Assembly: GCA_036898165.1 (NCBI GenBank)
Contig: CM072544.1
Span: 1,998,001 to 2,062,000, forward strand
Length of the DNA: 64,000 nt
Reading direction: 5' to 3'
Source of the DNA: Silybum marianum
Taxonomy: Eukaryota > Streptophyta > Magnoliopsida > Asterales > Asteraceae
The translations under genes were made by a program, and so were the position numbers. This document shows, in pieces, positions 48,625 through 61,000 of this stretch (the stretch's first letter is position 1; every line of letters starts with the position of its first letter). The notes beneath the pieces are model-generated. The model ran no database searches. It was not told where the DNA came from and saw only the letters and a list, made by a program, of their open reading frames with translations.

Positions 48625-49055
48625 GAAAAAAAAAATAGAATGAAGGTGCCATGTGGACTTTTGTGAAGGTGCCACGTGGACCTCCCAAAGTTTCTGCTTT
48701 ATATATATATATATATAGATATAGATTAGTGGAGATAGCAAAAGGACATGAAATTTGGGATAACAAAATTTTATTTATTTCTTTTAGGTAGAAACCAAAT
48801 AGACAATTATAACTTTTATTTATTTATGAAACCAATTATGAAAATCTTAAATTATATGGTTATTATATTTGAAAGAAGATATGTTTACTTATTCATCCTG
48901 ATCTTTGTTTTTTACTCTTAAATTTCAATTATAGGTTTGTTAATCGTAATTAATTTACAATGTATGATTGCTTTCACAAAACGAATATTTTTTTTTATGA
49001 TGGAAAATTGACAATTTAATATTTTTACAATATATATTTTATATATTTTAATAAA

Positions 49056-49838
49056 GAGAAATGTTTAAAAAAAACTCAACAAATTATCCCATTTTAAATG
49101 GTTAAGTCTCTAAACTATTTTTTTTAAATGAAAAAATCATTAAACTTTTTCATTTTGATTAATTAAGTCCCTAAACTATTTTTTTGGATGAAAAAATATT
49201 AAACTTTTTCATTTTGAATGAAAAACCATTAAATTTTCTTATTTTGAATGATTAAGTGTCTTTTTTTTTCAAAAAATTAAACCATCGAATTGTTAAAAAT
49301 TTATTACTTACATTTTTTAACGTAAATAAACTAAGTGTAACTGGTTCTTTTGATTCTCCCGCTTATAATGGATAAAAAAATAAATCAAAAAGAGAAAGAT
49401 CGATGGCAGGGGCCAAGGGCCAACAACGTGTTAGACGAAATGGAGAGCGGACAATGTTGGGGTAATAGGGAGTGACGAGGGGAAGCGATACCGTTGTTTG
49501 CTAGGAGTTTTAATTGCCGTAAGGTTTTTGGAACGGTAAAACCGATTTAAGTTTATTTTTTACTTTAAACCTTTTTTTACTGAGTTACATGTAACTTATT
49601 TAAAAAAAATATGCAGGTAACTAATTTTTAAAAGATCGATGGTTTATTTATAAAAAAAAGTTTAGAGACTTAATCATTCAAAATGAGAAAGTTTAATGGT
49701 TTTTTTCATTCAAATTAATAGTTCAGAGACTTAATCATTCAAAATGAGAAAGTTTAATGATTTTTTCAATAAAAAAATAGTTTAAGAACTTAACCATTCA
49801 AAATTGAATAGTTTGTTGGGTTTTTTTGAACTTTTCCC
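49056..49838. mobile_element. Non-autonomous MULE, 783 bp (second copy)
   Basis: The ends are GAGAAATGTTTAAAAAAAAC and GAACTTTTCCC. A perfect 9-bp duplication TTTAATAAA lies at 49047-49055 and 49839-49847. The interior matches 14451-15173, including GAGAAAGATCGATGGCAG and TTTTGGAACGGTAAAACCG. It has no coding capacity. Confidence 0.85.
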
Positions 49839-49882
49839 TTTAATAAATGTAATTAAGTACAAACTTTTTGGATAGAGACGGC

Positions 49883-50811
49883 AAATCGATGCACTTTTTG
49901 GATTTGTTTTGCCTTTCGAATTCAAGTGATGGTAGGTGATTTGCTCTGCCGGTTATTTTTTTACAGTTTGTTTTTGTGCTTTGATCATCCTTGTCGATGT
50001 TCATGTCAAATTTTTAGCATTGTTTTTCTGAGCCTTGTTCTATGATACGTTGTAGTGATGCACAAAAAAACCCGAGCCCAAAAAAGATTGGGCCTAGTAA
50101 GACCGAGCCCAAGCCAAGCCTTAAAGTCTGATTGAACTAATTTTTCTTCAAGGCCCGATTAAAGCCTGGTCCAAAAAATCCTACACACAAAACACAACCT
50201 TAACATTTGAAGTCTTGGACCTTTTTTTTATTTCCTCACTACAAAATAGGCTTGAAAGACCCACACTCAGATCTGTAAAAAGCCCAGACCCTGTACATCT
50301 CTAGTATGATGTTTGCATGCAAAGTCTTTGTTTTTTGTCGTGTATATATGATCTCAACCTTTTGTGAATCACTATCTCCAACTTTCATCGATACAACTTA
50401 GCCAAAAAAGGGTTTGAATAGAAGTCAATGGGCTTGTCTTTTTGTCTTTTGAGTCAAACGGAAAATCGATGCACTTTTTGGATTTGTTTTGGCTTCCGAG
50501 TTCAAGTGATGGTAGTCGATTTGTATGCAGTTTTACATTGCCGGTTAATTTTTTCCTACAGTTTGTTTTTGTGCTTTGATCATCATTGTTGGTGTTCATG
50601 TCAAAATTTTAGCATTGTTTTTCCGAGCATTGTTCTATGGTACTCTAAAAAATATTTCCTTCAAGGTCCAATTAAAGCCTGGTCCAAAAAATCCTACACA
50701 ACGCACGGCCCAAATATTTGAAGTTACGGGCCTTTTTTATTTCCTCACTAAAAATGGCCTTGAAAGACCCACTCTAGTATGATACTTGCATGCAAACTCT
50801 TTGTTTTTTGT
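49883..50811. repeat. Segmental tandem duplication, two diverged copies
   Basis: Copy A (49883-50340) and copy B (50463-50811) both start AAATCGATGCACTTTTTGG and both contain GTTTTTGTGCTTTGATCATC, TTAGCATTGTTTTTC and GCATGCAAA.TCTTTG. Copy A holds a fuller hAT-like element (50053-50303). Copy B keeps only its right half. Confidence 0.75.
50053..50303. mobile_element. hAT-like MITE, GCCCGA-rich
   Basis: The left end TAGTGATGCACAAAAAAACC pairs with TGTACATCTCTA on the right. The interior carries GAGCCCAA, AGGCCCGA and GCCTGGTCC words like those at 60000-60370. Flanking 8-mers match only in part. Confidence 0.5.
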
Positions 50812-52066
50812 CTTTTGTCTTTTCGTTTTTTAGTCAAATGGATGTCGTATTGATTGCTTGATAAGTACATAAAGATTCAACACAAATTGGTTTCATGAAT
50901 AAGCACGGAAAGGCAAGGAAAATTCGTTGAAGCTTGTAAAGAAAACCGAGCACATGTTCAACAGAAACAGAAATATCGGGATAATGAAATATGATAAAGC
51001 TGTGTATAAATCATATTAGCCACAAATAGAGAAAAAAAATTGAATGAAATGCATAAAAAATGTAACAAAAATGTTTTTAGTTATTGTTTAATATAACGAA
51101 GATATTTTTTTTTTCTCTCTCTCAATCAATGTAATATTGATCAATAACATGCATATTTTTTTGACATTTGACGACGTAATGTAATTGTTAAGTTGTCAAT
51201 CAATATATTTTTGACCGTTAACCTGATGATTTATTATTATATTCTTTTTCTCAATCAATATAATTAAATTTTTTAACATCTATGTTATTAAATGTTATGC
51301 GATCATCAGGTTACGGTCAAAATAAATAAATAAAAGAAACTTGGATACATTGACTTAGAACTTTCTTCTTATTAAACTATGAACTATAACAATTTATTTT
51401 TATTTTGATGACGATGAATGATGAACTTCAATTAACCCCAACCTGACTTCGAGACCATTTACCAAACACTTACCGGATGCCACCAGCCTTACTAAATGAG
51501 CATGAAAACGACCAAAAATCTTACCCAATAATAAACAAATGACCATAAACATACCCTGTAAGTGAGGAAAATGACTCTTACATGATAAACGCTTACTGCG
51601 TAAAAACGTTTATCAACAATTCATTTTAATTGTCAAAAAGTTACATGATAAGGTAAATGAGAGTGTGATTGTTGTCATTAAGCGTTTGGTTAACGACCAC
51701 GAACCCTGAGAATATTTTCATTAAAAGACTAAATACATAAACATTTACAAGTAAAAGGACTGAATCAACAAGTTGGGTAATAGTATAGGACCTGTTTTGT
51801 AATTAATCATAAACTTATATTTTACTTTTGGTAATTTAATTCAAAATTTCAAAATACAAAAAGGCAGAGAAGTATAACGACTGAAACCCCGCTAACTTTG
51901 CGTTCTTTCTATAAACAAAAAACGATCATCTTACCGTTTCCGTCACTATTCACTTTTGATTTCATCACTCGCCGGAATAATCTCATCATTCGCCGGCGAA
52001 ATCGTCGAGTTCCGGTGGAAATTATTCATCAGTGGCTTAGAAATCGTCTGAATTGTGATTCTCAGA
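50812..52066 (+). other. Upstream region and 5' leader of the MAP65 gene
   Basis: An inverted repeat around 51210-51232 and 51300-51321 (GACCGTTAACCTGATGAT and its near complement) lies 0.75-0.85 kb before the ATG. A pyrimidine-rich leader with GCCGGCG words runs from about 51890 to 52066. The exact transcription start is not determinable. Confidence 0.4.
51212..51222 (-). promoter_or_regulatory. Candidate MSA (mitosis-specific activator) element upstream of MAP65
   Basis: The minus-strand sequence GTTAACGGTCA fits 9 of 11 positions of the YCYAACGGYYA consensus bound by MYB3R factors in G2/M genes. It lies in one arm of an inverted repeat, about 845 bp before the ATG. Many plant cytokinetic MAP65 genes are G2/M regulated. 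A single imperfect site is weak evidence. Confidence 0.25.
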
Positions 52067-55000
52067 ATGTCACTCAATCGATCAGGTTTGAAGCTTTTGA
52101 TTTGAATCGTATGTGAAGTTGATTTTCTATTAATCACATTCAGAATCGATACAAATGTTCTTACATAACAATATATTTCTGCATGTGGTGGTAGTTGTAT
52201 AGATTAAACAACCAATGTCAATTTTGAACATGAAATTTTAGTCTTATAGCATTCGGGAAAGTTCATAGGGTTTTAGATTCTTAAAGAAAGTAAAACCTAA
52301 TAATACATATCTTACATAGCACAAATATTGATGAAAATTGCTGTTCATTTTGGTTTCAACATAGGATATGCTAGGTTGCGTTTAGATGTATTGAGTAGAA
52401 ATTCCTCAGGCAAGAAGTATATAATTGTAGTTAAGTGTCTGTTTAAGCATAAAAAATCAGTAAAGATGTTATTATTCGTTTACGATTTATGTATATAAAC
52501 CAAGACTGATGTAATTTGGGAAAATTTCAGTTTGGTACCAAAAGAGTAGGTTAAAAGTTTGATACTTAATAGAGTACCTTTCTAGTCAGAATTTTTTTAG
52601 AAATTCATCAGGCAAGAAGTATATAATTGTAGTTAAGTGTCTGTTTAAGCACAAAAAGTCAGTAAAAATGTAATTATTTGTTTATGATCTATATATATAA
52701 ACCAAGACTGTGGGAAAATTTCATTTTGGTACCAAAAGAGTAGGTTAAAAGTTTGATATTTACTAGAGTACCTTTTTAGGCATTTTGGCTAAAGCTCAAG
52801 TGTAGTATCTGTTCTTATGAGTTTAAACTTTGATGTCTAAAGTTATGCTTTTCTATCTGGTGAAAAAATGGTTTGGTTTAACTTTCTAATAAGGATGGCA
52901 TCCCTGGAGTACATGAAGGCAAAAATCAGGGAAACATTTTATATTAAATGCTCTTTCTTTGTAGTTAAGTAGGATAGAATTCCTTATGAACAATCTCTTT
53001 CCTGTTAACATATCGTCCTTGGAAGATGTCATCTTTTATACAATTAATAGGAGAAAATTGCAATCTATGATAGACGGGAAGAACTAATCATGCTTATTGC
53101 ATATTTGCATATATACATGTTATTTTTTTATCCGGGAATATAAATGTTGTGAACCAATCAGAAAGAGTTCTATAGCATTTGTATTAGCAAATTTTTTGGC
53201 AGGGGAGGATCAACAATAAGTTAGGGTTTGTTTGGTTGGTTTTTCATTAAGTCTTGTATGGATAAAGTTGTCTGTGTGAATTAATCTGTTTGTATAGATT
53301 GTGAAGGTTTTTGTTTTCTGAGGGTTTTTTCATAGAAAGAAGGAACGTGTTTTTTAATTGGGAGGGACAGCTTTGGAAAAAACTTGGCTTTCTGCATAAA
53401 GCTCCCCCCTGAAAGCTTACTGATTAAGCCACTTTCTATATCGTTAAGCCACTACCAAACAGTCATGTATAGCTGACCAAATAAGCTGGGAGTCCCATTA
53501 AGCTCATTAAGCTGCTAGCAAACAGGCCCTTAGATACATATACCTCAGCAGTGGAACAAACATAGATGATCCACAAACATAGATACTGATACTAATCATC
53601 TGTATTGCTTATGTATGCATAGGTAAAAAGATATCCAAAAGGAAGTATTTGATAAGTTATAGAGAGGATTTCATGTCAATTGCAGATTCCTTTATATGTT
53701 TTCGTTATCAAAATAAAAAACCCTGTTACACATATGCCTTTCTAGAGTTTAATGTGTTATTCCAAATGCTTCTTATTTCTTTTAATTATCTGTGTCAACT
53801 GATCAATGTAATTATCTTAATCATCAGTGAATCCTACGGAGACAACATGTGTTTCTCTCATAACTGAGTTGCAGGTTTGATTAATATCTTCTTATTTTGT
53901 GAGCATTTGTTGCAATATTTTCTCTAGAACCTTACTTTAGTGATAATAATTCTAAGACTACACCTCATCGGTTATATCTTGGACTAGAAACTATGGAATG
54001 AAGTGGGAGAGTCTGAACAAGATAGGGATAAGATGCTTCTTGAGTTGGAACAAGAGTGCTTGGAGGCATATAGAAGAAAAGTGGATCAAGCAAGCCGTTT
54101 TCGAGCTCAACTGGTCCAAGCTGTTGCTGACTCAGAAGCAGAACTTGCACATATATGTGCTTCATTAGGAGAGCAATCATTGTCTATGAAGCAGGTTGGT
54201 GAATTGGTGCTTCTTTTTCATCATGCCGTATTCATGCATAGGATTTACTCCCTCCGTCCCAAAATAAGTGTTCACATTTCTATTTTGGTTTGCCCAAAAT
54301 AGTTGTCCACTTTCAAAAGTAAGCACCTACTCTCCGATTCTATCTTAATTATGAGATGGAGAAATTCATTACTCCCCCTATTATTATGGACAAAATTGTT
54401 GTTTAGTTAATTGAAAAGTGTAATATTACACATTTCTAAAATAATATACCCTTTTCATTTTGGACATTTATTTTGGGACAGAGGGAGTATTAGGTAATGA
54501 AAAATAATCCCTTGGTTTGTTTTACTTAACAGTTTGAGCCAACTAGTTTAAAGAAAGAGCTTGCATCCATCTTGCCACAACTTGAAACGATGCAAAAGAA
54601 GAAAAGCGAGAGAAAGCTTCAATTCACAGAAATCCTAGATCAAATACATAATATATCAAAGGAACTATCCATGGAGAACAAATCATGTTTGCCGGTCATT
54701 GATGAATCTGATTTATCGTCGAGAAGACTGGAAGAATTCAAGACCACGTTACATGCATTGGAAAAGGAGAAGGTATGCTTTAAAATGTTATTATTCTATT
54801 CAGATTTTGAGTATCCCTTCTAGTTGAAGTAGATATTAGATGGAGAAAATTTAAATAAAATGACGATGAGGACTCACAATTATGAAACTTAATTTTCTTT
54901 GCAGAGTGACCGCTTGAAACAAGTTGTAGGCAATTTGAATATTCTTCATACACTTTGTGTTGTGCTTGGCATGGATTTCGGAAACACGATTAATGGCATT

Positions 55001-58000
55001 CATCCCACTCTGGACAATCCTGATAGCAAAAAGAGCATAAGTACGGATACTATAGAGAGGTTGTCTAATGCAGTCTGTAGGTTGAATGAGGTCAAGATAC
55101 AAAGATTGCAAAGGGTTAGTGATGTGGCCAGTTTGAAGATACCTTTTTCCATTATTTTCAACAACTTTCTTATCGTTCGTATTCTGTAATCGCTTCCAGC
55201 TTCAAGATCTTGCAACAACCATGGTGGAGCTCTGGAATTTGATGGATATATCAAATGAAGAGCAACAGCCATTTCAAAATGTTACATGTTATATAGCTGC
55301 CTCAGAGAATGAAGTCACTGAACCCAATGCTCTTTCTTTGGAGTCCATTAAGTTCGTGAGTAGATTTATTTGGAGCAAGAATGTTTGATTCCTTACATAT
55401 TTACTAAGGAGAAAGTTTAAATGAGAACCATAATACTTTGAGAACCGTGAGAACCGATAAATGTGTGTGTGTATATATATATATATATATAAATATAATA
55501 TGCATTGACGACGCATATACACCACCAAAATATGTATCTGTCAATTACTACATTAATCAATGTATATATGCATCAGTGCATATACACACTGGAATTTATA
55601 TAGTCTAAATATGCATCAATACATACACTGTTTATCAAAATATATAGGGTTCTCATTTCCCTCCTATATCCTAATTATAACATATGTTTTGAATTGTTGG
55701 ATATATTATGATTCCGGGTTTTTTCTTCAAGATTGAGACAGAGATCTCCAGGCTGCAACAATTGAAAGCAAGCAAGATAATGGAAGTGCTCCTGAAAAAG
55801 AGGTCGGACCTAGAGCAACTATGCAGACAGGCTCACATGCCTGTTGTAACACATGGAGCAATTGATTTTTCAGCTGAAACATTAGAATCTGGTAAAACTC
55901 TTATCATCAAATGTACATTAGTGCTAGATTAGTCTAGCATTGGAGAAAATAAGCATTAAGAGAGCAACTTAAAAATTCACTTAATTAACATTAATGTATA
56001 TGGCTAGCGAGGAGGAAGCAACTTTGTTAAAAGGAAAACACCCCTTCAATTGTTGACCACATTTAACTAGGGTCGTTCCAATCTTTTTGGAGGCCCTGTT
56101 ACACCAAAAGCAAAACTCATAGAACTAGGGATTGCAGGTGCCGGAATTCGGAATCGGCTAAAAGAGTAAAAACCTAAAAACATTATAATTGGGTTAAAAC
56201 ATATATAATTGGGTTAATGACCAAAACATGTATAATTGGTCCTCAAAATATTTGGGAGCCCTGTTCCATATCTCTCATTGGTACACCCTCAAGCATACCA
56301 TGCATCAAGTCACATACACTCTTTAGAAAAAGAATTGATCATATGTTAAATTAATTTTGAAAAATATTTCATTCATGCATAAGTTAAATTTTCAACATGC
56401 AGCATACTTCCCCTAAACCCTGTTCTTTGTTTCAAGATTTCCTTTTATCGACAAATACTAATTTTACTTAATTATTTGAGTGGTATATTGTATGTTTACA
56501 AATTTTCTTTGCTTTTGAACTTTCTGGTGTTGATGTCCCTAGCTCAAATTAGTAGTGTTTTTGAAACTTTTTTACCGAATGGCATCATCATCATCATCAT
56601 CATCTTGCAGGAGCTATTGATCCTTTATACTTGTTAGAACAAGTTGAGTTTCAAATTTCGAAAGCCAAGGAGGAAGCTTCCAGTAGGAAAGACATACTTG
56701 AAAAGATTGATAAGTGGCTAGCTGCATGTGAAGAGGAAACATGGTTAGAAGAGTACAACAGGGTATGTTTTCATTTCTTTTAATGTTTGTTTAAGTATAT
56801 AATATTTATATATGATAAATAAATACTCTCACACACTCCTCACCTTTGGCGTGGTTCGAACCCCATCCTTTTGGGAGGTTGGGTTCTACCAGTAACCTAG
56901 GTACCACTAGGCCAATGACCCATTTGTTGCCATAGTTTTCCATCATGCTTTTTCTGTTAAACTATTATTGCACTATAGGATCACAATCGTTATAATTGTG
57001 GAAGAGGCACCCATTTACTTCTAAAGCGCGCTGAGAGAGCCCGGATCCTGGTTGATAAAATTCCTGGTATGAGTCTTAACTGCACTATTCTTTAACTTTG
57101 GATGATGAGGTCTCTTATAGTTTAACATTTATGCCCAAGGTTGCTATTCCATTTGGAGTAAAAATGTGTGTTTGAGTCATTCCTAGTCATTAATTATCTG
57201 TTGTATAAAAAGTAACATTTGACTTGACACATAGGTTAATAAATACATTTAAATAAAGACAAAGTAGAAGAATCTTGTGGACCTAAATATTTTATTTGTA
57301 ATGACTATGAATCCGTTATAAGAAAGTAAGTAATTTTACCATGAAAACTTTCCAAAAATAAAAATGTTCTACTCCCTCCACCTCGATATAAGTGCCCATA
57401 TTTTTATTTTAGTTTTTTCCAAAAACAAGTGTCCGCTTTCAAAAGAAAATATTTATTTTCCAATTCTATCCTTAATTATAAGAAGTTCTCTCTATTATTA
57501 AGGGTAAATTATCTTTTGGTTAATTAAAAAGTGTAACAATTACATGTTCCTACTGTGTATTTTCATTATGGACGTTTATTTTTGAACGGAGGGAGTAATT
57601 TGCAAGGGATATTTAGGAAATAATTTTTTTTGCAATTCTTTTATGGAATAAAATGTTACAAAATATAATTTATAGTTAGACTTTGTAGGCTACTAGATTA
57701 CTTGAAACTAACTCTCCTTAGACAATATGGACCATAGGAGTAAATATGGATGTTTGATTCATTCCTAATAATTACATGACTTCCTCATAAAAATTACAAT
57801 GTTTGATTTGATACATAGGAGCATGTAATCTCTTACCCCATCCCCATGTATCCCATGAAATCGCAAACACTTTTTTTGTTTCTTTCGGATCTATTTCACA
57901 TTACCATCATTTCAAGAAATGATGATAATGATTTTAGTTCCACAAGATTCTCGTAACCTTATCGTTATTAAAAGATATTTTATACATTTGATAAATAGTC

Positions 58001-61000
58001 AAACAATGCCAGATACAATGTGCCTCAAACATCATGGAATAGTGGAGGCATATTATATTACTTTTAAGGTAGAACAAGGGTGTTAGCTTAGAGTTCACAT
58101 CAACTTGACTTGGATCATTTCTAATCAATATATGTTGGTTACCTCCTTTATTTTTATTAAGGGCTTTTTTGAAGAGTAATCTAATGGTTCCATATATTCT
58201 CACAAGATGAAGGATCTTGTGAGAATAGAAGTTAAGGTGAGAAGCCTAAGAAGGGATCTGGACCCTAGATCACTTTTAATCTCACCCCACCCTATGAACT
58301 GCGCTTCTCACGGGAATTGATCAGGTGCATCTCATTACTGTTGATCTTCAATTAGGATTGATCCAAGGGTGGAGATCCCTTCTTACCCTTCCCACCAGAA
58401 CTTTCATTCTCACCGCAACCCAACCTTTCTCACAAAGGATTTTTTTTGTAACTTCTTTTCTTCCTTCTGCATTTCATGAAATACGATTGTTTGGATTCAC
58501 ATCAAACCAGCTATGGTGGAGACATTGCGTGAGAAAGCCCTAGCATGGGAGCAAAATAGCGGAGTTGCATTTTCCTATGATGGTGTAAGCATTTGATCTT
58601 CATTTGTTAAAATTCAGCAAGCATGCATTTTTTTTTTACTTTTCTCTAAGGGGTTGTTTAATGTTTAAGTAAGAGGTGCTGGTAAAAAGGGATGCTATAT
58701 AACGACAAACTCTGACCAGTAAGAAAGAGATTGCTTTCTACCTCGGTCAGTGTTTTTGTCAACATTTACACAGATACACTAGTTAAACAACTGTTTTCAG
58801 TCAGTGCTTATCAGGCTGAACTTCTTATCCATGTTTAGTTGGTTTTCCATTAAGTCCTGTATCGATAAAGTTGTCTATGTGGATTAATCTGTCTGTATAG
58901 ATTGGGAAGGTTTTTGTTTGGATGGTTTTTTTGTAGATGCAATGAGCGTGTATTTTTAATTAGGTGGGGACAAGCTTGGAAAAAACTTGGCTTTATGCAT
59001 AAAGCTTTCTCCTATAAACTTATTGAATAAGCCATTTTCTATATCATCAAGCCACTAACAAACAGTTATGTATAGCTGATTGAATAAGCTACGAGTCCCA
59101 TTAATCTTATTAAGCTGCTAACAAACAAACCCTTACTCGGTTAACACTTGCGCAAATTTTTTTGTTGGTAAATGGCCTCAAGTGAGGCTGAAACTAATTG
59201 CATTCAAGTTGGCCCATTTCTGGCTGAATTCATTAAGCTCCATAAATGTGATCATTGCTTCATTGATCTCCAGGTTTTTTTACGTTCAATGCTCGACGAT
59301 TATAACCATCTAAAACACGAGAAAGATCAAGAACGTCAGAGAATGAGGGTAAAGAATCATGCACGTTTCTTCTCTTATCTTCACTTTTCATTTCCTTTTT
59401 GCTATTTAAAGTTTTTTCTTCTTGAAACTAGGATCAGAAGAAACTTAAGGGACAGCTGATAGCAGAGCAAGAAGTACGTTTTGGGTCGAAACCGAGCCCA
59501 TTTAAGAGCGGGAAAAAGGTTGTTAATAAAGCACCGAATGGGGGTTCTAATGATAGACGAAATTCAGTTGCTGGGGCAATGCTTAAAACTCCAAAGCACA
59601 ATCAGACAGCTCTTTCTTCAAATGTTAACAATCTACATTATCGTTACCAGAATAGCGGTCATGCGAAAATCCCTGCTGGTACTTATTCTCAACTTTTTTG
59701 GTTTTCCATTTTATTTTCTTCTCTGTTATGCTCATGGGCATAGGATCGTGTGAGAAGAAGAGTTAAGGTGAGAAGCGTAAGAAGAAATCTGAGCCCTTGA
59801 TCACTTTTAATCTCATACCCACCCATGAATTGCGCCTTAGAAGGGAGTTGATCCGGTACATCTCGGTGCACCTCATCTCGGTGCATCTCATCCTAATGTG
59901 CATCCAAAGGTGGAGATCCCTTCTTACGCTTCTCACCATAACTCTCCTTCTCACCGGAACCCAACCCTATGCTCATGTAGAGTAGAGATGCATAAAAAAA
60001 AGCCCGACCCTAATAAGCCCAGGCCAAAAAGCCCGACTAGGCCAAGTATTTTTTCATAGGCCCGGTTAAGGCCCATATTGGAAAGGCCTGAAAAATCCAA
60101 CCCTGCCCATTTTTCATACCCAAAGCCTAATCCCGCTTTTTAAAGGCACAAACCTTTATTTGCTTACTAAAAGAAGCCTTGAAAGGCCTGGGAGATGCAT
60201 AAAAAGCCCGCCCGAAAAGCCTGACCCTAATAAACCTGGGCCCAGGCCGGACCAAAAAGCCCGACTAAAGCCCAGATTGAAAAGGGCTGGAAAAGCCCGA
60301 CCTGGCCCATCTTTACACCCAAAGCCTGACATGGCCTTTTAAAGGCACAAACTTTTAATTGCTTAGTGTATTTGCCTTTTTAGCTAGGGGTCTTTATGGA
60401 AACAGCTGCTCTACTTTTAGGGTAGAGGTCAGGTCTACGTACATTTAAACACCAATGCCACATCTCTGGGTTGGATACAAGGGTGTAAATGAGTCGAGCT
60501 TTTAACGAGCTACTCGAGCTAGAGTTGATCTTGAATACAAAATAGAACTCGTTTTACTTAACGAACCGAGCTTCATAACACTAATGTTTAACTCGGCTAG
60601 TTTGAAAACTCGACTAAAATTTTCGAGTTAAGTAGAGCCGAGCTGAGCCATTCTAGCATACACTTTTTTGAGCCGAACATGCTAATATGTTCATAAATCA
60701 TATAACAAAATATAAAATTATCAACCTCGAGCCAATAAACAAGTTAATTGATCATGAGTTTTAGCCCATAAAACGAGCATTGAGCTCGAGCTCGATAACT
60801 CAAAAAAAATACTCGAGCCCTACATCGAAAAAAAGTTATTCAAGCTTGAATCTGGTATTTTTTTCGAGCCTAGATCAAATAACCTAGAACTCGACTTGGC
60901 TCAGCTTGTTTACACCAGACTGGGATATACGGGTGGATTGTTTGATTCGAATAAAATTTGGAATTGGCTATTGGTTTATTATGTCATAGGAATTTACAAC

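Larger units (their letters stand above)
45840..48725 (-). mobile_element. Probable Helitron (minus strand), 2886 bp, carrying an RPA-like gene remnant
   Basis: On the minus strand the 5' end at 48725 reads TCTATATCTATATATATA, preceded by A. The 3' end has the hairpin CCGTGC...GCACGG (plus coordinates 45853-45867), 9-10 nt before the terminal CTAG at 45840, followed by T. These are the Helitron signatures for insertion between A and T. It carries an OB-fold/RPA-like reading frame (47074-47487) as Helitrons often do, and no Rep-helicase. A TATAGATATAGATTG stretch near 48068-48083 could be an alternative 5' end. A SINE is nested at 46608-46760. Confidence 0.6.

Noticed and set aside
51898..52116. 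72-codon frame overlapping MAP65 exon 1
   Set aside because: It is in a different frame from MSLNRS and runs into the intron. The MAP65 phase requires the ATG at 52067.
59172..59273. In-frame ATG-containing extension upstream of MAP65 exon 11 (MASSEAETN...)
   Set aside because: A good acceptor CAG at 59271-59273 and the YDG-VFLRSMLDDY continuity show that it is intron sequence. It contains no family motif. An alternative exon cannot be excluded without cDNA.
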